Shown here in pieces: positions 1-9,568 of a stretch of 64,000 nt of DNA; position 1 is the first letter of the stretch; each line of letters starts with the position of its first letter. The stretch is from Burkholderia vietnamiensis LMG 10929 (lineage in GTDB: Bacteria; Pseudomonadota; Gammaproteobacteria; Burkholderiales; Burkholderiaceae). The stretch lies in NCBI RefSeq assembly GCF_000959445.1, contig NZ_CP009632.1, positions 558,001 to 622,000 of the forward strand, given 5' to 3'. The notes beneath the pieces are model-generated. The model saw only the letters and a list, made by a program, of their open reading frames with translations. It did no database searches and was not told the origin of the DNA. Position numbers and translations under genes: made by a program.

Positions 1-100
1 ATTCGCCGTGATCGTTGCCGCATTGAGTGCTGCAACTGACGATCCACTGGACAGAGACACATCGAGGCGACTCGCTTCGCCGCAGCCGCTTGGTCTGGCG

Positions 101-358
101 TCACGAGCCGTGGAAGACCGTGTCGTCCAGGCGTTGCAGAGTACCGTCCTGCCCGGCCTTGATCATGTCGTTGATCACCTCGCCGCGGGTCATTGCGCGC
201 TGAGCTTCCGGCGCTGCATTCCGCTGAATCAACGGCGCAGCAGAGTGGTAACCCGGTGAAGCCGCTTCTGCGGAAGATGCAGCAAGCGCGGTCGTGGTGG
301 AAGCAGCCAGCGTGAGTGCCGACACGACGTAAGAAATGTGACGGATTCTCTTGTTCAT
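101..358 (-). CDS. DUF4148 family small secreted protein
   Basis: The 85-residue product begins with basic residues, then a hydrophobic stretch of small residues ending near an ALA-type cleavage site around residue 26, so it is probably exported to the periplasm. The remainder has the short pattern (GEVINDMIKAGQDG around residues 58-71) typical of DUF4148 peptides, which occur in many copies in Burkholderia and have no settled function. It stands alone with no obvious operon partner. Family assignment is from pattern recognition; the role is unknown. Confidence 0.75.
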   Translation of the reverse strand: MNKRIRHISYVVSALTLAASTTTALAASSAEAASPGYHSAAPLIQRNAAPEAQRAMTRGEVINDMIKAGQDGTLQRLDDTVFHGS

Positions 359-789
359 GATGTTTCCATTTCCTTGTTTCGATATAAGGTAAGTTTTACT
401 AATGGTAGTGCTGTCGCGGCTCGAAGACTCTGCTAACAGTGACCATAGATTCAGCTAGCGGGCAAACCAGCGCCGCCGCCGTTAGAAAACCCTGAGACCG
501 ACGGTCTCCTCGTCTCCGCACGCGATGCGCTCGCGTAACAGACGGGGGATGTCCGTGCGAAGGTTTTGCTATTGCGCCTTCATGTCGGATGTGGTTCACG
601 AGGCAGCGGATCACTTCCTCAGCTAGGCCTTCGTCGGCCCGAAGTGGCGGAGCCACCAGACGAGATTCGCGCACCACTCGACACAACCAGTAGTACCGGC
701 GAACTTCAACACACGCCCAACGATCCATTGTGCTTCGCCACGAGATTGTTGGGCGCGAACCTCTCATTGCGGCTCTAACGCGCCGGGCG
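359..789. other. Intergenic stretch with no convincing gene
   Basis: The stretch carries overlapping open frames on both strands, but none has a recognisable domain, a convincing ribosome binding site or sensible composition. It may hold decayed coding DNA. The leader of the DUF4148 gene presumably lies at its left edge. Confidence 0.4.
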
Positions 790-1269
790 TCAAAGTCCCA
801 ACTCGCTCAGTCCCGGATGATCGTCCGGCCGACGGCCCAAGGGCCAGTGATACTTGCGCTCGGACTCTTTGATCGGCATGTCGTTGATACATGCATAGCG
901 GTGTTGCATGAGGCCGTCCTCGCCGAACTCCCAGTTCTCGTTGCCGTAGGAGCGGAACCAGTTGCCCGAGTCGTCATGCCATTCGTAGGCGTAGCGCACG
1001 GCAATGCGATTGCCGCCGAATGCCCACAGCTCCTTGATCAGACGATACTCGTGCTCCTTCTTCCATTTGCGCTCGAGAAACGCCTGCGCTTCCGTGCGAT
1101 TGTTCGCGAACTCTGCACGATTGCGCCATTTCGTGTCGAGCGAATAGGCGAGCGCGACCTTAGCGGCGTCGCGCGAATTCCAACCGTCTTCTGCGAGACG
1201 AACTTTCTCGATGGCCGACTCCAGCGTGAACGGCGGAAGCGGCGGACGAACTGCTGCGGATGAGGTCAT
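790..1269 (-). CDS. DUF1348 (NTF2-like) family protein
   Basis: The 159-residue product matches the DUF1348 branch of the NTF2-like fold: an N-terminal helix with WNSRD near residue 29, then [32 protein letters not shown] and a C-terminal block rich in Trp and Tyr. Members are small cytoplasmic proteins with a cone-shaped ligand pocket and no established reaction. The start at 1269 is preferred because a strong AAGGAG-type ribosome binding site lies 7-8 bases upstream and because about 150-160 residues is the usual length. The frame stays open upstream into a lipoprotein-like leader, which is treated separately. Confidence 0.75.
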   Translation of the reverse strand: MTSSAAVRPPLPPFTLESAIEKVRLAEDGWNSRDAAKVALAYSLDTKWRNRAEFANNRTEAQAFLERKWKKEHEYRLIKELWAFGGNRIAVRYAYEWHDDSGNWFRSYGNENWEFGEDGLMQHRYACINDMPIKESERKYHWPLGRRPDDHPGLSELGL

Positions 1270-1410
1270 TTCGGATCTCCTTGTGGGGGACAGCGCGTTG
1301 TTGGTGCTCGACGTGGAGCGCGGCCCCGTCATCGTGCAACCCGAGAGGGCAAGGCCGCCCGAAGCAAGCGCGGCACCGGTGCTTAGTAAGAACTTTCGTC
1401 TTTGCATCAT
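1270..1410 (-). pseudogene. Orphan lipoprotein-type signal leader
   Basis: In frame upstream of the DUF1348 start is a peptide beginning [19 protein letters not shown] and reaching a lipobox-like LALSGC. This looks like the export signal of a different protein. No mature domain follows before the DUF1348 start, so this is probably the 5-prime remnant of a gene whose body was deleted. Alternatively it could make a lipid-anchored DUF1348 fusion, but the internal ribosome binding site argues against that. Confidence 0.35.
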
Positions 1411-1414
1411 GGGT

Positions 1415-1883
<469 letters not shown>

Positions 1884-1944
1884 GATGTTGCTCCTTGAGA
1901 AAATCAACCTGGTGAGATCGGCAGTCGGTTTGACGAGCCGGGAA

Positions 1945-2616
1945 TCAGAGCGCAGCCACGCACTCGGCGGGCGTCGCGGTGACATCGGGATGCGCGGCGA
2001 GCGGCACGAACTGGCGAGTCGCGGCGTCGAGCGCGTCGATCGAGCCGGATTCGATTTCGTAGACCCATCCGTGCAAATTGAGGCGGCCTTGTGCGAGTCC
2101 CAGTGCAACGGAGGGATGGGTCTTGAGGTTGTCGAGCTGCGCAATGACGTTCTCGCGCACCATCGAGTCGACGCGCTCGCGTTCGCCTGCATGTTCACGC
2201 GCCTGGTTGACGAGCTTCGCCGAGTCGGCGTAGCGCAGCCAGTTCGCGACGGCGGGCATATGGTCGAGGCACTTGCACGTTGCGACGGCCGTCATCGCGC
2301 CGCAGTCCGAGTGGCCGCAGATCACCACATCCGTCACGCCGAGCGCGGCCACTGCATATTCGACGGTTGCCGACACACCGCCCGGCTCGGGACCGAACGA
2401 AGGCACGATGTTGCCGGCGTTGCGGATCACGAACAGGTCGCCCGGTTCGCGCTGAGTGACCAGTTCGGGAACCATGCGGCTATCGGAACAGGAAATGAAC
2501 AGGGTGCGCGGCGTCTGGCTGGTGGCCAGCTTGCGGAACAACTCCCTGCGAGCGGGCATGATGTCCCGTTGAAATTTCAGAAAACCGTCGATGATCTCTT
2601 GCATGGTCAGCTCCAT
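1945..2616 (-). CDS. cynT: Beta-class carbonic anhydrase of the cyanate operon
   Basis: The 223-residue product interconverts CO2 and bicarbonate, and in cyanate operons it keeps bicarbonate available to cyanase. Zinc ligands are visible as C43 and D45 in CSDSR, H102 and C105 in GHSDCG, with the D45-R47 dyad also present. Length is usual for the class. It precedes cynS on the same strand with about 60 bases between them, and a decayed LysR gene lies divergently upstream, as in cynR-cynTS loci. It appears intact even though its partner cynS is frameshifted. Confidence 0.9.
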   Translation of the reverse strand: MELTMQEIIDGFLKFQRDIMPARRELFRKLATSQTPRTLFISCSDSRMVPELVTQREPGDLFVIRNAGNIVPSFGPEPGGVSATVEYAVAALGVTDVVICGHSDCGAMTAVATCKCLDHMPAVANWLRYADSAKLVNQAREHAGERERVDSMVRENVIAQLDNLKTHPSVALGLAQGRLNLHGWVYEIESGSIDALDAATRQFVPLAAHPDVTATPAECVAAL

Positions 2617-2757
2617 TCAGTCTGGCGTTCGTCGCCGCGTCGGTCAGTGCGATGCGTTGAACAGAGAATGGACCTGTTTCATCATAGTGTCCAAGACGGG
2701 TTTATGATGCCAACCATAGGCAAGACCAATTGTTCTCGGGTGCGAGGAAATTCGCCA

Positions 2758-2930
2758 TGCTGTTGTGGGCTATCCGTTACTTCCTGGCCGTCCCGGAACA
2801 CCGCTATTTCACGTGCGCCGCCGAGGCACTGCACGTTTCGTAGCTCCCGCGGTCGGAGCAGATACGTCAACTGGAAGCCACGCGGCGCACTAAGCGAACT
2901 GCTGAGTGGATTCAGCATCGCTGCGCGTGC
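2758..2930 (+). pseudogene. cynR-like LysR regulator, N-terminal relic
   Basis: Starting at an ATG at 2758 the frame reads a LysR-type helix-turn-helix opening resembling the CynR N-terminus (IRYFLAVPEHRYFTCAAEA, then ALHVS). A TAG follows at the next codon and the frame then resumes with SEQIRQLEA. The effector domain is missing and transposase-like sequence begins soon after. The divergent position relative to cynT is where an active cynR would sit, so local cyanate control has probably been lost. Confidence 0.7.
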
Positions 2931-2934
2931 CGCT

Positions 2935-3510
2935 GACGCGACGCGTCTGAAAGGCCCGCCGCGAAGCGAAGACTTCCCGCGCACGCCGCGAGGTGTTTTT
3001 ACCAGGTTGTTGAATTCGACGGGCACCGGCTCGATATCCGGCCCAAAGGTCGTGATGCTCGATCAGCCCGGTTTTGCCCGAGAGTTCGAAATCAAATCGA
3101 ACCCGTTTGGCTGCTGGTAATCATTGACGTATGCACACGCGCCGTGCTCGGGCATCATCTCGTTCCAGCTCGCGAATAGAGTCGATACGAAGTCATCAAA
3201 GCGATCGAATGAGCGCTCGAGACGGATCCTTCACGATTTGCGCGCTCCGCTACGGCCCCATGGTTAGGTACCGGTCTCACGCATGCAGGAAGTGGTGTAC
3301 GTGATGTGGGAGCACATCAAGCGTCGACAACGCGAAGGCGAAGCTCCCCACCGAGACGCTGGGTGCTTTATACGAGTTCGTTGGCTGTCGGATCGCGGCC
3401 AAACCGGAGTACAGTCCGGATGCGCATCCTTACATCGAGCGGTTCTTTGGCACGATCGCCGCTCAGTTGTCCCCGCGCTATCCCGGGGCGCCAATTTGTC
3501 GGGCAAGATG
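2935..3510 (+). pseudogene. DDE transposase relic (Mu/Tn7-like integrase core)
   Basis: Pieces of one integrase-core transposase can be read across shifting frames: VEFDGHRLDI near 3010 (first catalytic Asp block), then KVVMLDQPGFAREFEI, IIDVCTRAVLGHHLVPARE with in-frame stops, and finally LPTETLGALYEFVGCRIAAK followed by HPYIERFFGTIA near 3340-3470 (the Glu block). Several frameshifts and stops make it non-functional. It lies directly against the truncated cynR and may have caused that truncation. Confidence 0.6.
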
Positions 3511-3660
3511 ATCTGTTCGCGGCGTTTAGTCCGGTCAGGATGTCGGTACCGGTCAGGTGCCACGGGGCAGCGAGCCGGTATGGATGCGACCCACGAATCG
3601 TAGGGGCGGCCGCCCTCGTCCCGCGCCGACGCTCATTTGTCTTCGAGGCGGTATCGGTCG

Positions 3661-5052
3661 CTACATCGCGGCACCGTAAAGATGATGTGCATCGGTCAGT
3701 GCCTCCGCGACGAGTTGCAGGCCTTCCAGACACTGCGCCCGATCCTGCGGCCCGCCGAGGCAAATGCGGATCGCAGCCGGCGGGTCGCCGTCCGTCGAAA
3801 ATGCCGCGCTTGCCACGGCGGCGACTCTCTGACTCCGCAGATGCTGTGCCAGATCCGGTGCCGTCCATAGGCACTCGCGCGGAATCGGCAACCACAGATG
3901 GAAACCGTCGGGGGGGGCATCGAAAGGCCAGGCGCCGAGAATCCGGCTGGCAATCGCCTGCCGCGCGCGCGCTTCCGCTCGAATCGCGGCCAGCATCTCG
4001 CTGGCCGTGCCGTCGTTGATCCACTGGGTCGCCAGCAGCATTGTGAATGGGCTCGGCATCACGGTCGTGGCACGCAACGCTCCGGCGATACGCTGTGCTT
4101 CGCGCACGGTCGGCGCCAACAGGTAAGCGATTCGCAGCCCGGCGCCGAGATTCTTCGACATGCCGGTCACGTAATAGGTCAGTTCGGGCGCCAGCAACGC
4201 CAGGGGTGGCGGCGCGCTCTGCGGCAGCATCGCGTAGGCGTCGTCCTCGATGATGGGCACGCTGTAGCGCATCGCGATATCGGCCAACGCTTCGCGGCGC
4301 CTGAACGGTATCGTCAGCGTGCTCGGATTCTGCAGTGTGGGGTTGCAGTACAGCGCCGCGGGTTGTCCGCTTCTGCAGAGCGACTCGAAGGCGTGCGGGA
4401 GCGGTCCGTCGTCGTCTCGTGGCAGCGGCTGCAACTGCACGCCCAATTGCGATGCGATTGCCTTGATGCCGGGGTACGCGAGCGAATCGAGGCAGATCGC
4501 GTCGCCGCGGCGCGCAAGCCGGGAGACGAGCGCGACGAGGGCGCTGTGGATTCCGGGGCAAACGAGCACGTTATCGCTACTGCAACCGGGCAGGCGATTG
4601 GCCAGCCACGCGCGGCCGGCGGCCCGATCCGCCGGTGTGCCACCGAAATCCTGATATCGCATCAGTTGGTAAGGATCCGCCACAGCGAACAATGCGGCTG
4701 CCGATCGCTGAAGCCGGTCGACCATCTCGGTCGGTTCAGGGGGCATGTTCATCGTCATCTCGACGCTGCTCCCGCCTGATAGCTGGAACGTCCGTGTCGG
4801 GCCGCGCACGAACGTTCCGCTGCCTGCCCGCGTATCGAGCAAGCCGCGTCGGCGAGCTTCCGCATACGCGCGGGCGACCGTCGTGTAGTTCAGGTTCAGC
4901 GCACCGGCGAGATCGCGCAGCCCGGGCAGGCGGTCGCGCGGCTTCAGCCGGCCCGTCGCGAGATCTTCCTCGATGAGATCGGGGATCAGCAGATAGGCCG
5001 GCTTCCTGCTTTCCAATAGTCGCTTCGACCAATGATGGATCGCGTAATCCAT
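3661..5052 (-). CDS. MocR-type GntR/aminotransferase transcriptional regulator
   Basis: The 463-residue product has an N-terminal GntR winged helix (about residues 10-85) joined to a class I/II aminotransferase-like domain. The pyridoxal phosphate lysine is visible in GMSKNLGAGLR and the IIEDDAYA block supplies the cofactor Asp. MocR proteins bind PLP and regulate adjacent genes, usually those divergent to them. Here the divergent target would be the nitrilase operon starting at 5435. The start at 5052 is chosen because it opens the winged helix; an in-frame ATG at 5076 is possible. Direct repeats at 5143-5174 are candidate operator half-sites. Confidence 0.85.
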   Translation of the reverse strand: MDYAIHHWSKRLLESRKPAYLLIPDLIEEDLATGRLKPRDRLPGLRDLAGALNLNYTTVARAYAEARRRGLLDTRAGSGTFVRGPTRTFQLSGGSSVEMTMNMPPEPTEMVDRLQRSAAALFAVADPYQLMRYQDFGGTPADRAAGRAWLANRLPGCSSDNVLVCPGIHSALVALVSRLARRGDAICLDSLAYPGIKAIASQLGVQLQPLPRDDDGPLPHAFESLCRSGQPAALYCNPTLQNPSTLTIPFRRREALADIAMRYSVPIIEDDAYAMLPQSAPPPLALLAPELTYYVTGMSKNLGAGLRIAYLLAPTVREAQRIAGALRATTVMPSPFTMLLATQWINDGTASEMLAAIRAEARARQAIASRILGAWPFDAPPDGFHLWLPIPRECLWTAPDLAQHLRSQRVAAVASAAFSTDGDPPAAIRICLGGPQDRAQCLEGLQLVAEALTDAHHLYGAAM

Positions 5053-5142
5053 ATCCGTTTCCGTTTGATGATTCATCAAAACGTTAGCATGACGCATTAA
5101 TAGAAAAATATATATATCGCAGTCTCTGTGTCGAATGATTGC

Positions 5143-5174
5143 ATTGATCGCATCATGTATCGGATTGATGCATC
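5143..5174. promoter_or_regulatory. Direct repeats in the mocR/nitrilase-operon intergenic region
   Basis: Two near-identical direct repeats, ATTGATCGCATC at 5143 and ATTGATGCATC at 5164, start 21 bases apart, about two helical turns, in the divergent region between the MocR gene and the nitrilase operon. MocR regulators commonly bind direct repeats in their divergent promoters, so these are plausible operator half-sites. This is an inference from placement and spacing. Confidence 0.45.
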
Positions 5175-5434
5175 GATGCACGCCGGATGCGCATCTATTT
5201 GATCTCGTTGCATCAGTCCGGTGCGCTGTCCACCCCCGACAGGTGGCTTCCGGCTGGATCAGCATTGGTGCGCACAAGGATCGACCTGACTGCAGCAGCA
5301 TTTTTCGATTGAATGATTGGAGAATGATCGCATCGGGGCGAGGCCCGCTTGGCATATGCGTTGCGTTAATGAGTTCACCCGGATTGGAAAACGTCCGGGA
5401 ACGTCATTCAACTCATTTTCAAACGGAGCGTGCC

Positions 5435-5917
5435 ATGCCCGCAGTCAATCAGCCTCTGCACAAGAAGGGAGATTTCCTCGTCGACTACGAGGAAAAGGTA
5501 TTCGAAGACGTCAAGGCGGAGCCGGGCGAAAAGGCGCTCGTGACGTTCCATACGGTTGCGTTCGAGGGATCGATCGGCTTCGTAAACCTCCTGCAGGCGA
5601 CGCGCCTGCAACGCAAGGGGTTCGAGACGTCGGTGCTGCTCTACGGCCCCGGCGTGACGCTCGGCCTGCAACGCGGGTTTCCGACGCTGGGCGACGAGGC
5701 GTTTCCCGGTCACCTGAATTTCAACAAGCAACTCGTCAAGTTCATGGAAGAGGGCGGGAAAGTCTATGCGTGCCGCTTTGCGCTGCAGGCGCTTTATGGG
5801 CACGGCGAAGCGTCGCTGATCGAGGGCATTCGACCGATCAATCCGCTTGACGTGCTGGATATTCAGCTGCTTCACCGCAAGGAGAATGCGCTGGTCATCC
5901 ACACTTGGACCGTTTGA
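5435..5917 (+). CDS. MSMEG_0572/Sll0783 family Nit1C protein
   Basis: This 160-residue protein opens the Nit1C operon. It resembles the MSMEG_0572/Sll0783 family, whose members sit next to the cluster nitrilase and rise on nitrogen starvation in cyanobacteria; the biochemical role is unknown. The sequence has a DsrE/peroxiredoxin-like look: a [20 protein letters not shown] strand-helix block, then [17 protein letters not shown], then a [10 protein letters not shown] block near the C-terminus. A GGAG ribosome binding site precedes the ATG. The nitrilase starts 19 bases after its stop. Confidence 0.85.
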   Translation: MPAVNQPLHKKGDFLVDYEEKVFEDVKAEPGEKALVTFHTVAFEGSIGFVNLLQATRLQRKGFETSVLLYGPGVTLGLQRGFPTLGDEAFPGHLNFNKQLVKFMEEGGKVYACRFALQALYGHGEASLIEGIRPINPLDVLDIQLLHRKENALVIHTWTV

Positions 5918-5936
5918 TCCAATGACGGGTGCCATC

Positions 5937-6959
5937 ATGTCCGACAAACGCATCGTCCGGGCCGCCGCCGTCCAGATCGCGCCCGATCTGGAACGCGCCG
6001 GCGGCACGCTCGACAAGGTTTGCGCGGCGATCGACGAGGCGGCTGGAAAAGGCGTCCAGCTGATCGTTTTTCCGGAAACGTTCGTGCCGTACTACCCGTA
6101 CTTCTCGTTCGTGCGGACGCCGGTCGCGTCCGGGGCCGATCACATGCGTCTCTACGAGCAGGCCGTGGCGGTGCCCGGCCCCGTGACGCATGCGGTCGCC
6201 GAGCGCGCACGGCTGCACGGGATGGTGGTCGTGCTCGGCGTGAACGAGCGCGACCACGGCAGCCTGTACAACACGCAGCTGATCTTCGACGTCGACGGAC
6301 GCCTCGCGGTGAAGCGCCGCAAGATCACGCCGACGTTTCACGAGCGGATGATCTGGGGGCAGGGCGACGCGGCCGGGCTCAAGGTTGCGCAGACAGGGAT
6401 CGGACGGGTCGGTGCGCTCGCGTGCTGGGAGCACTACAACCCGCTCGCCCGTTATGCGCTGATGACGCAGCACGAGGAAATTCATTGCAGCCAGTTCCCC
6501 GGTTCGCTGGTCGGTCCGATCTTCGCGGAGCAGATCGAAGTCACGATTCGTCACCACGCGCTGGAAGCGGGCTGCTTCGTCGTCAATGCGACCGGCTGGC
6601 TGACGGATGCCCAGATCGAGTCGATCACCGGCGATCCGAATCTGCAGAAGGCCCTGCGCGGCGGCTGCAATACCGCGATCGTGTCCCCGGAGGGCCAGCA
6701 TCTGGCCGAGCCGTTGCGCTCGGGCGAAGGGATGGTAATCGCCGACCTGGACATGTCGCTGATCACCAAGCGCAAGCGAATGATGGATTCGGTCGGCCAC
6801 TATGCGCGCCCGGAGCTGCTGAGCCTTGCCATCAACGATCGGCCGGCGACCACGGTGACCCCGATGGGGACCAGCGGGTCGGCCGCACGCGAATTCGAGG
6901 GAAACTGCCATGAGCGCGAACGCGAAACCGTCGGTGCAGAGCCGGCAATTGATGACTGA
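5937..6959 (+). CDS. Nit1C-type nitrilase
   Basis: A carbon-nitrogen hydrolase of 340 residues with the full triad: E47 in [14 protein letters not shown]129 in [12 protein letters not shown] and C163 in LACWEHYNP. It should hydrolyse a nitrile to the carboxylic acid and ammonia in the cytoplasm; the natural substrate of this branch is unknown, though Nit1C has been linked to bacterial growth on cyanide. It is closest in kind to the Sll0784/MSMEG_0566 branch, as its neighbours confirm. The 3-prime end overlaps the radical SAM gene by 50 bases, more than the 4-base overlaps elsewhere in the operon. Confidence 0.92.
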   Translation: MSDKRIVRAAAVQIAPDLERAGGTLDKVCAAIDEAAGKGVQLIVFPETFVPYYPYFSFVRTPVASGADHMRLYEQAVAVPGPVTHAVAERARLHGMVVVLGVNERDHGSLYNTQLIFDVDGRLAVKRRKITPTFHERMIWGQGDAAGLKVAQTGIGRVGALACWEHYNPLARYALMTQHEEIHCSQFPGSLVGPIFAEQIEVTIRHHALEAGCFVVNATGWLTDAQIESITGDPNLQKALRGGCNTAIVSPEGQHLAEPLRSGEGMVIADLDMSLITKRKRMMDSVGHYARPELLSLAINDRPATTVTPMGTSGSAAREFEGNCHERERETVGAEPAIDD

Positions 6960-8022
6960 ACTGCAGTCGGTCGGGCTGCGTCTCGCGGATCCGCGCGCTG
7001 GCGCCGCGAGCCGGCGCGGCGGCGCCGGGCCGTCCGATCACAAGGCCGTGACGGTCGACGGCGTGACCATCATGGTGCCGGTGCACACGAGCACCGCATG
7101 GGAATCGCCGTTCGTCGCGGCCGAGCCCGACGCGGCGGGCGTCAGCCTGCTGTCGCGCGGCGCCATCCCGATCGCGAGCATCAGCTTTCCGTCGAACCCG
7201 CGCTTCTACGCATTGCAGACGCTGGAGGGCGTGCCGTATTCGCACATCGCGACGCTGCATGGCGCCGACGTGCTGGCGACCACGGTGTTGCAGACCTGCA
7301 TGCGCTACGAGAGCCGGCGCAAGACCTGCCAGTTCTGTTCGATCGGCCAGTCGCTTGCCGCCGGCCGGACGATTGCGCGCAAGACGCCCGAACAACTCGC
7401 GGAAGTGGCGCGCGCGGCGGTGCTGCTCGACGGCGTCAAGCACATGGTCTTGACGACCGGCACGCCACCGACGCCGGATCGCGGCGCCCGGGTGCTGTGC
7501 GAGAGCGCGTTCGCGATCAAGGCGGCTGTCGATCTCCCGATCCAGGCACAGTGCGAACCGCCCGACGACGACGGCTGGTTCGACCGGATGAAGGCAAGCG
7601 GGATCGATACGCTGGGCATGCATCTGGAAGCCGTGACGCCGGCCGTGCGCGAACGGATCATGCCGGGCAAGGCGAGCGTGCCGTTGTCACGGTATATGTC
7701 GGCATTCCGCGCGGCCGTGGCCGTGTTCGGCCGCGGGCAGGTCAGCACCTACATCCTCGCCGGGCTGGGGGACAGCGAGGCGGCGATTCTGGACATGTCG
7801 CGCGAGCTGATCGACTTGGGCGTGTATCCGTTCGTCGTGCCATTCGTGCCGATCAGCGGCACGCCGCTGGAGAGCCATCCCGCGCCGTCGCCGGACTTTA
7901 TGCGCGCGGTGCTCGCGCCGCTCGGAGCGATGTTGCGCGACGCCGGCATGCGTTCCGCCGACATCAAGGCCGGCTGCGGAAAGTGCGGCGCCTGCTCGTC
8001 GCTTTCGACCTACGAGGTGTGA
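6910..8022 (+). CDS. Radical SAM protein, MSMEG_0568 family
   Basis: The 370-residue product is a radical SAM-like enzyme of the Nit1C cluster. The cluster cysteines appear to be C130, C140 and C143, a C-X9-C-X2-C spacing instead of the usual CX3CX2C. A second group, CGKCGAC, lies at the extreme C-terminus and could bind an auxiliary cluster. Mid-protein blocks ([37 protein letters not shown]) fit a biotin-synthase-like barrel. The reaction is unknown. It overlaps the nitrilase and precedes the GNAT gene by 2 bases. Confidence 0.88.
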   Translation: MSANAKPSVQSRQLMTELQSVGLRLADPRAGAASRRGGAGPSDHKAVTVDGVTIMVPVHTSTAWESPFVAAEPDAAGVSLLSRGAIPIASISFPSNPRFYALQTLEGVPYSHIATLHGADVLATTVLQTCMRYESRRKTCQFCSIGQSLAAGRTIARKTPEQLAEVARAAVLLDGVKHMVLTTGTPPTPDRGARVLCESAFAIKAAVDLPIQAQCEPPDDDGWFDRMKASGIDTLGMHLEAVTPAVRERIMPGKASVPLSRYMSAFRAAVAVFGRGQVSTYILAGLGDSEAAILDMSRELIDLGVYPFVVPFVPISGTPLESHPAPSPDFMRAVLAPLGAMLRDAGMRSADIKAGCGKCGACSSLSTYEV

Positions 8023-8024
8023 CC

Positions 8025-8585
8025 ATGTACTGCGTGGAGATGGGGCTGGCCGACAGCCGCGACACGTACCGGCCTGCCGAATACTGGATCAAATGGGCGC
8101 AGCTTCCGTGGGAAATCGACGAAGCGTACAAGCTGCGCCGGGCCGTATTCTGCATCGAGCAGGGGATCTTCGTCGGCGACGATCGCGACGATATCGATCG
8201 TCACGCGCAATTGCTGGTCGCGGTCAGTTGCTGCGCCGGCCTGCCGGAGCAGGTGGTCGGCACGGTCCGGATTCATGAAACCGTGCCCGGCACGTGGATG
8301 GGGTCGCGGCTCGCGGTGCATCCGGCGTTTCGCCGGCAGGGCAGGATCGGCTCGATGCTGATCGCGCTGGCCGTCAGCAGCGCGCATGCCGAAGGTTGCG
8401 GCACCTTCGTCGCGCACGTGCAAGCGCAGAACGTGCCGCTGTTTCGTCGGCTTCACTGGGATGCGCTCGGCGAGGAAACATTGTTTGGCCGCGCCCATCA
8501 ACTGATGCAGGCCCAGCTTGCGCACTATCCGCCGTGCGGCACGCCGTTCGAGGGTTTCGTCCTGCGCGCGGAGGGACGGCCATGA
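8025..8585 (+). CDS. GNAT acyltransferase, MSMEG_0567 N-terminal family
   Basis: The 186-residue protein has a GNAT fold: EIDEAYKLRRAVFCIEQGIF near the start, then a beta-strand region around VVGTVRIHE and the acyl-CoA loop RLAVHPAFRRQGRIGSMLI. In some genomes this domain is fused to the AIR-synthase-like domain encoded next; here they are separate genes sharing an ATGA overlap, supporting joint action. The acceptor is unknown. Translation starts at ATG 8025, right after the radical SAM stop. Confidence 0.88.
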   Translation: MYCVEMGLADSRDTYRPAEYWIKWAQLPWEIDEAYKLRRAVFCIEQGIFVGDDRDDIDRHAQLLVAVSCCAGLPEQVVGTVRIHETVPGTWMGSRLAVHPAFRRQGRIGSMLIALAVSSAHAEGCGTFVAHVQAQNVPLFRRLHWDALGEETLFGRAHQLMQAQLAHYPPCGTPFEGFVLRAEGRP

Positions 8586-9568
8586 GTGTCGCGGATCGCA
8601 TCGCGGCATTGCGTGCCAGCCGCGGCTTCCAGCATAAGCACGACATCTCCGGCGTGGTCGCGTCGCTCGCGGCGGCATTGCCGAACGGTGCACGGGATCT
8701 CGCCCAGGCGGTGGCGCTCGGCGACGACTGCGCGGCGATTCCCGACGGGGACGGCTACCTGCTGTTCGCGATCGAGGGCATGGTCGGCGATTTCGTCGAG
8801 TCGATGCCGTGGTTCGCCGGGTACAGCGGCGTGATGGCGAACGTCAGCGACGTCTACGCGATGGGTGGGCGGCCGATCGCCGTCGTCGACGCATTGTGGA
8901 GCGACGGGATCGACGCCGCGCGGCCGGTGCTCGCCGGGATGGCCGCGGCTGCGTCGGCGTATGGCGTGCCGATCGTCGGCGGCCACAGCAACACGCGCAG
9001 CGCGCAGCGGCAACTGGCCGTGTCGATCCTGGGCCGGGCGCGCGCGCTGCTGTCGAGCTTCAATGCGCGGCCGGGCGATCGCCTGATGATGGCGGTCGAC
9101 CTGCGCGGCGTATTCGAGGAGCCGTATCCGTTCTGGAATGCGTCGGTCTGCGCGCCGCCGGACCGGCTGCGCGCCGATCTCGAGATTCTGCCGATGTTGG
9201 CGGAAGACGGGCTGTGCGATGCCGCGAAGGATATCTCGATGGCGGGCGTGCTCGGTACGGCGCTGATGCTCGTCGAATGCTCGCGTGTCGGCGCGCGGAT
9301 CGCGCTCGACGCGATCCCGCGGCCTCCCGGCGTCGACTTCGATCGCTGGCTGACGGCCTTTCCAAGCTACGGATTCCTGATGGCGGTGCGGCCGGCGCAT
9401 ACCGACGCGATCGCGGAACGCTTCGCGGCGCGCGGGCTCGCGTGCGCGGTGATCGGCGATATCGACGCCACGCGCGAGGTCGTCGTCGAGGAGGCGGGCG
9501 AAACGGCGGTGCTGTGGGATTTCCGGATCGAGCCGTTCATCACCGGTGTCGAAGGAGGTACGCGATGA
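8582..9568 (+). CDS. AIR synthase-related protein (Sll0787 family)
   Basis: This 328-residue protein belongs to the PurM/ThiL/SelD ATP-binding superfamily. The N-terminal half has ALGDDCAAIPDGDGYLLF and a middle block MANVSDVYAMGGRPIAVVD typical of AIR synthase-like folds, followed by VGGHSNTR. It probably uses ATP to activate or phosphorylate a small substrate; which one is unknown. It overlaps the GNAT gene by 4 bases and the glycosyltransferase gene by 4 bases, so the three are translationally coupled. Confidence 0.88.
   Translation: MSVADRIAALRASRGFQHKHDISGVVASLAAALPNGARDLAQAVALGDDCAAIPDGDGYLLFAIEGMVGDFVESMPWFAGYSGVMANVSDVYAMGGRPIAVVDALWSDGIDAARPVLAGMAAAASAYGVPIVGGHSNTRSAQRQLAVSILGRARALLSSFNARPGDRLMMAVDLRGVFEEPYPFWNASVCAPPDRLRADLEILPMLAEDGLCDAAKDISMAGVLGTALMLVECSRVGARIALDAIPRPPGVDFDRWLTAFPSYGFLMAVRPAHTDAIAERFAARGLACAVIGDIDATREVVVEEAGETAVLWDFRIEPFITGVEGGTR

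Noticed and set aside
399..767. A 122-codon minus-strand frame upstream of the DUF1348 gene
   Set aside because: Arg-rich composition, no ribosome binding site and no family resemblance.
8809..9564. A long frame running into the glycosyltransferase
   Set aside because: Only the part from 9565 has glycosyltransferase motifs; the upstream part is a shadow of the AIR-synthase-like gene.
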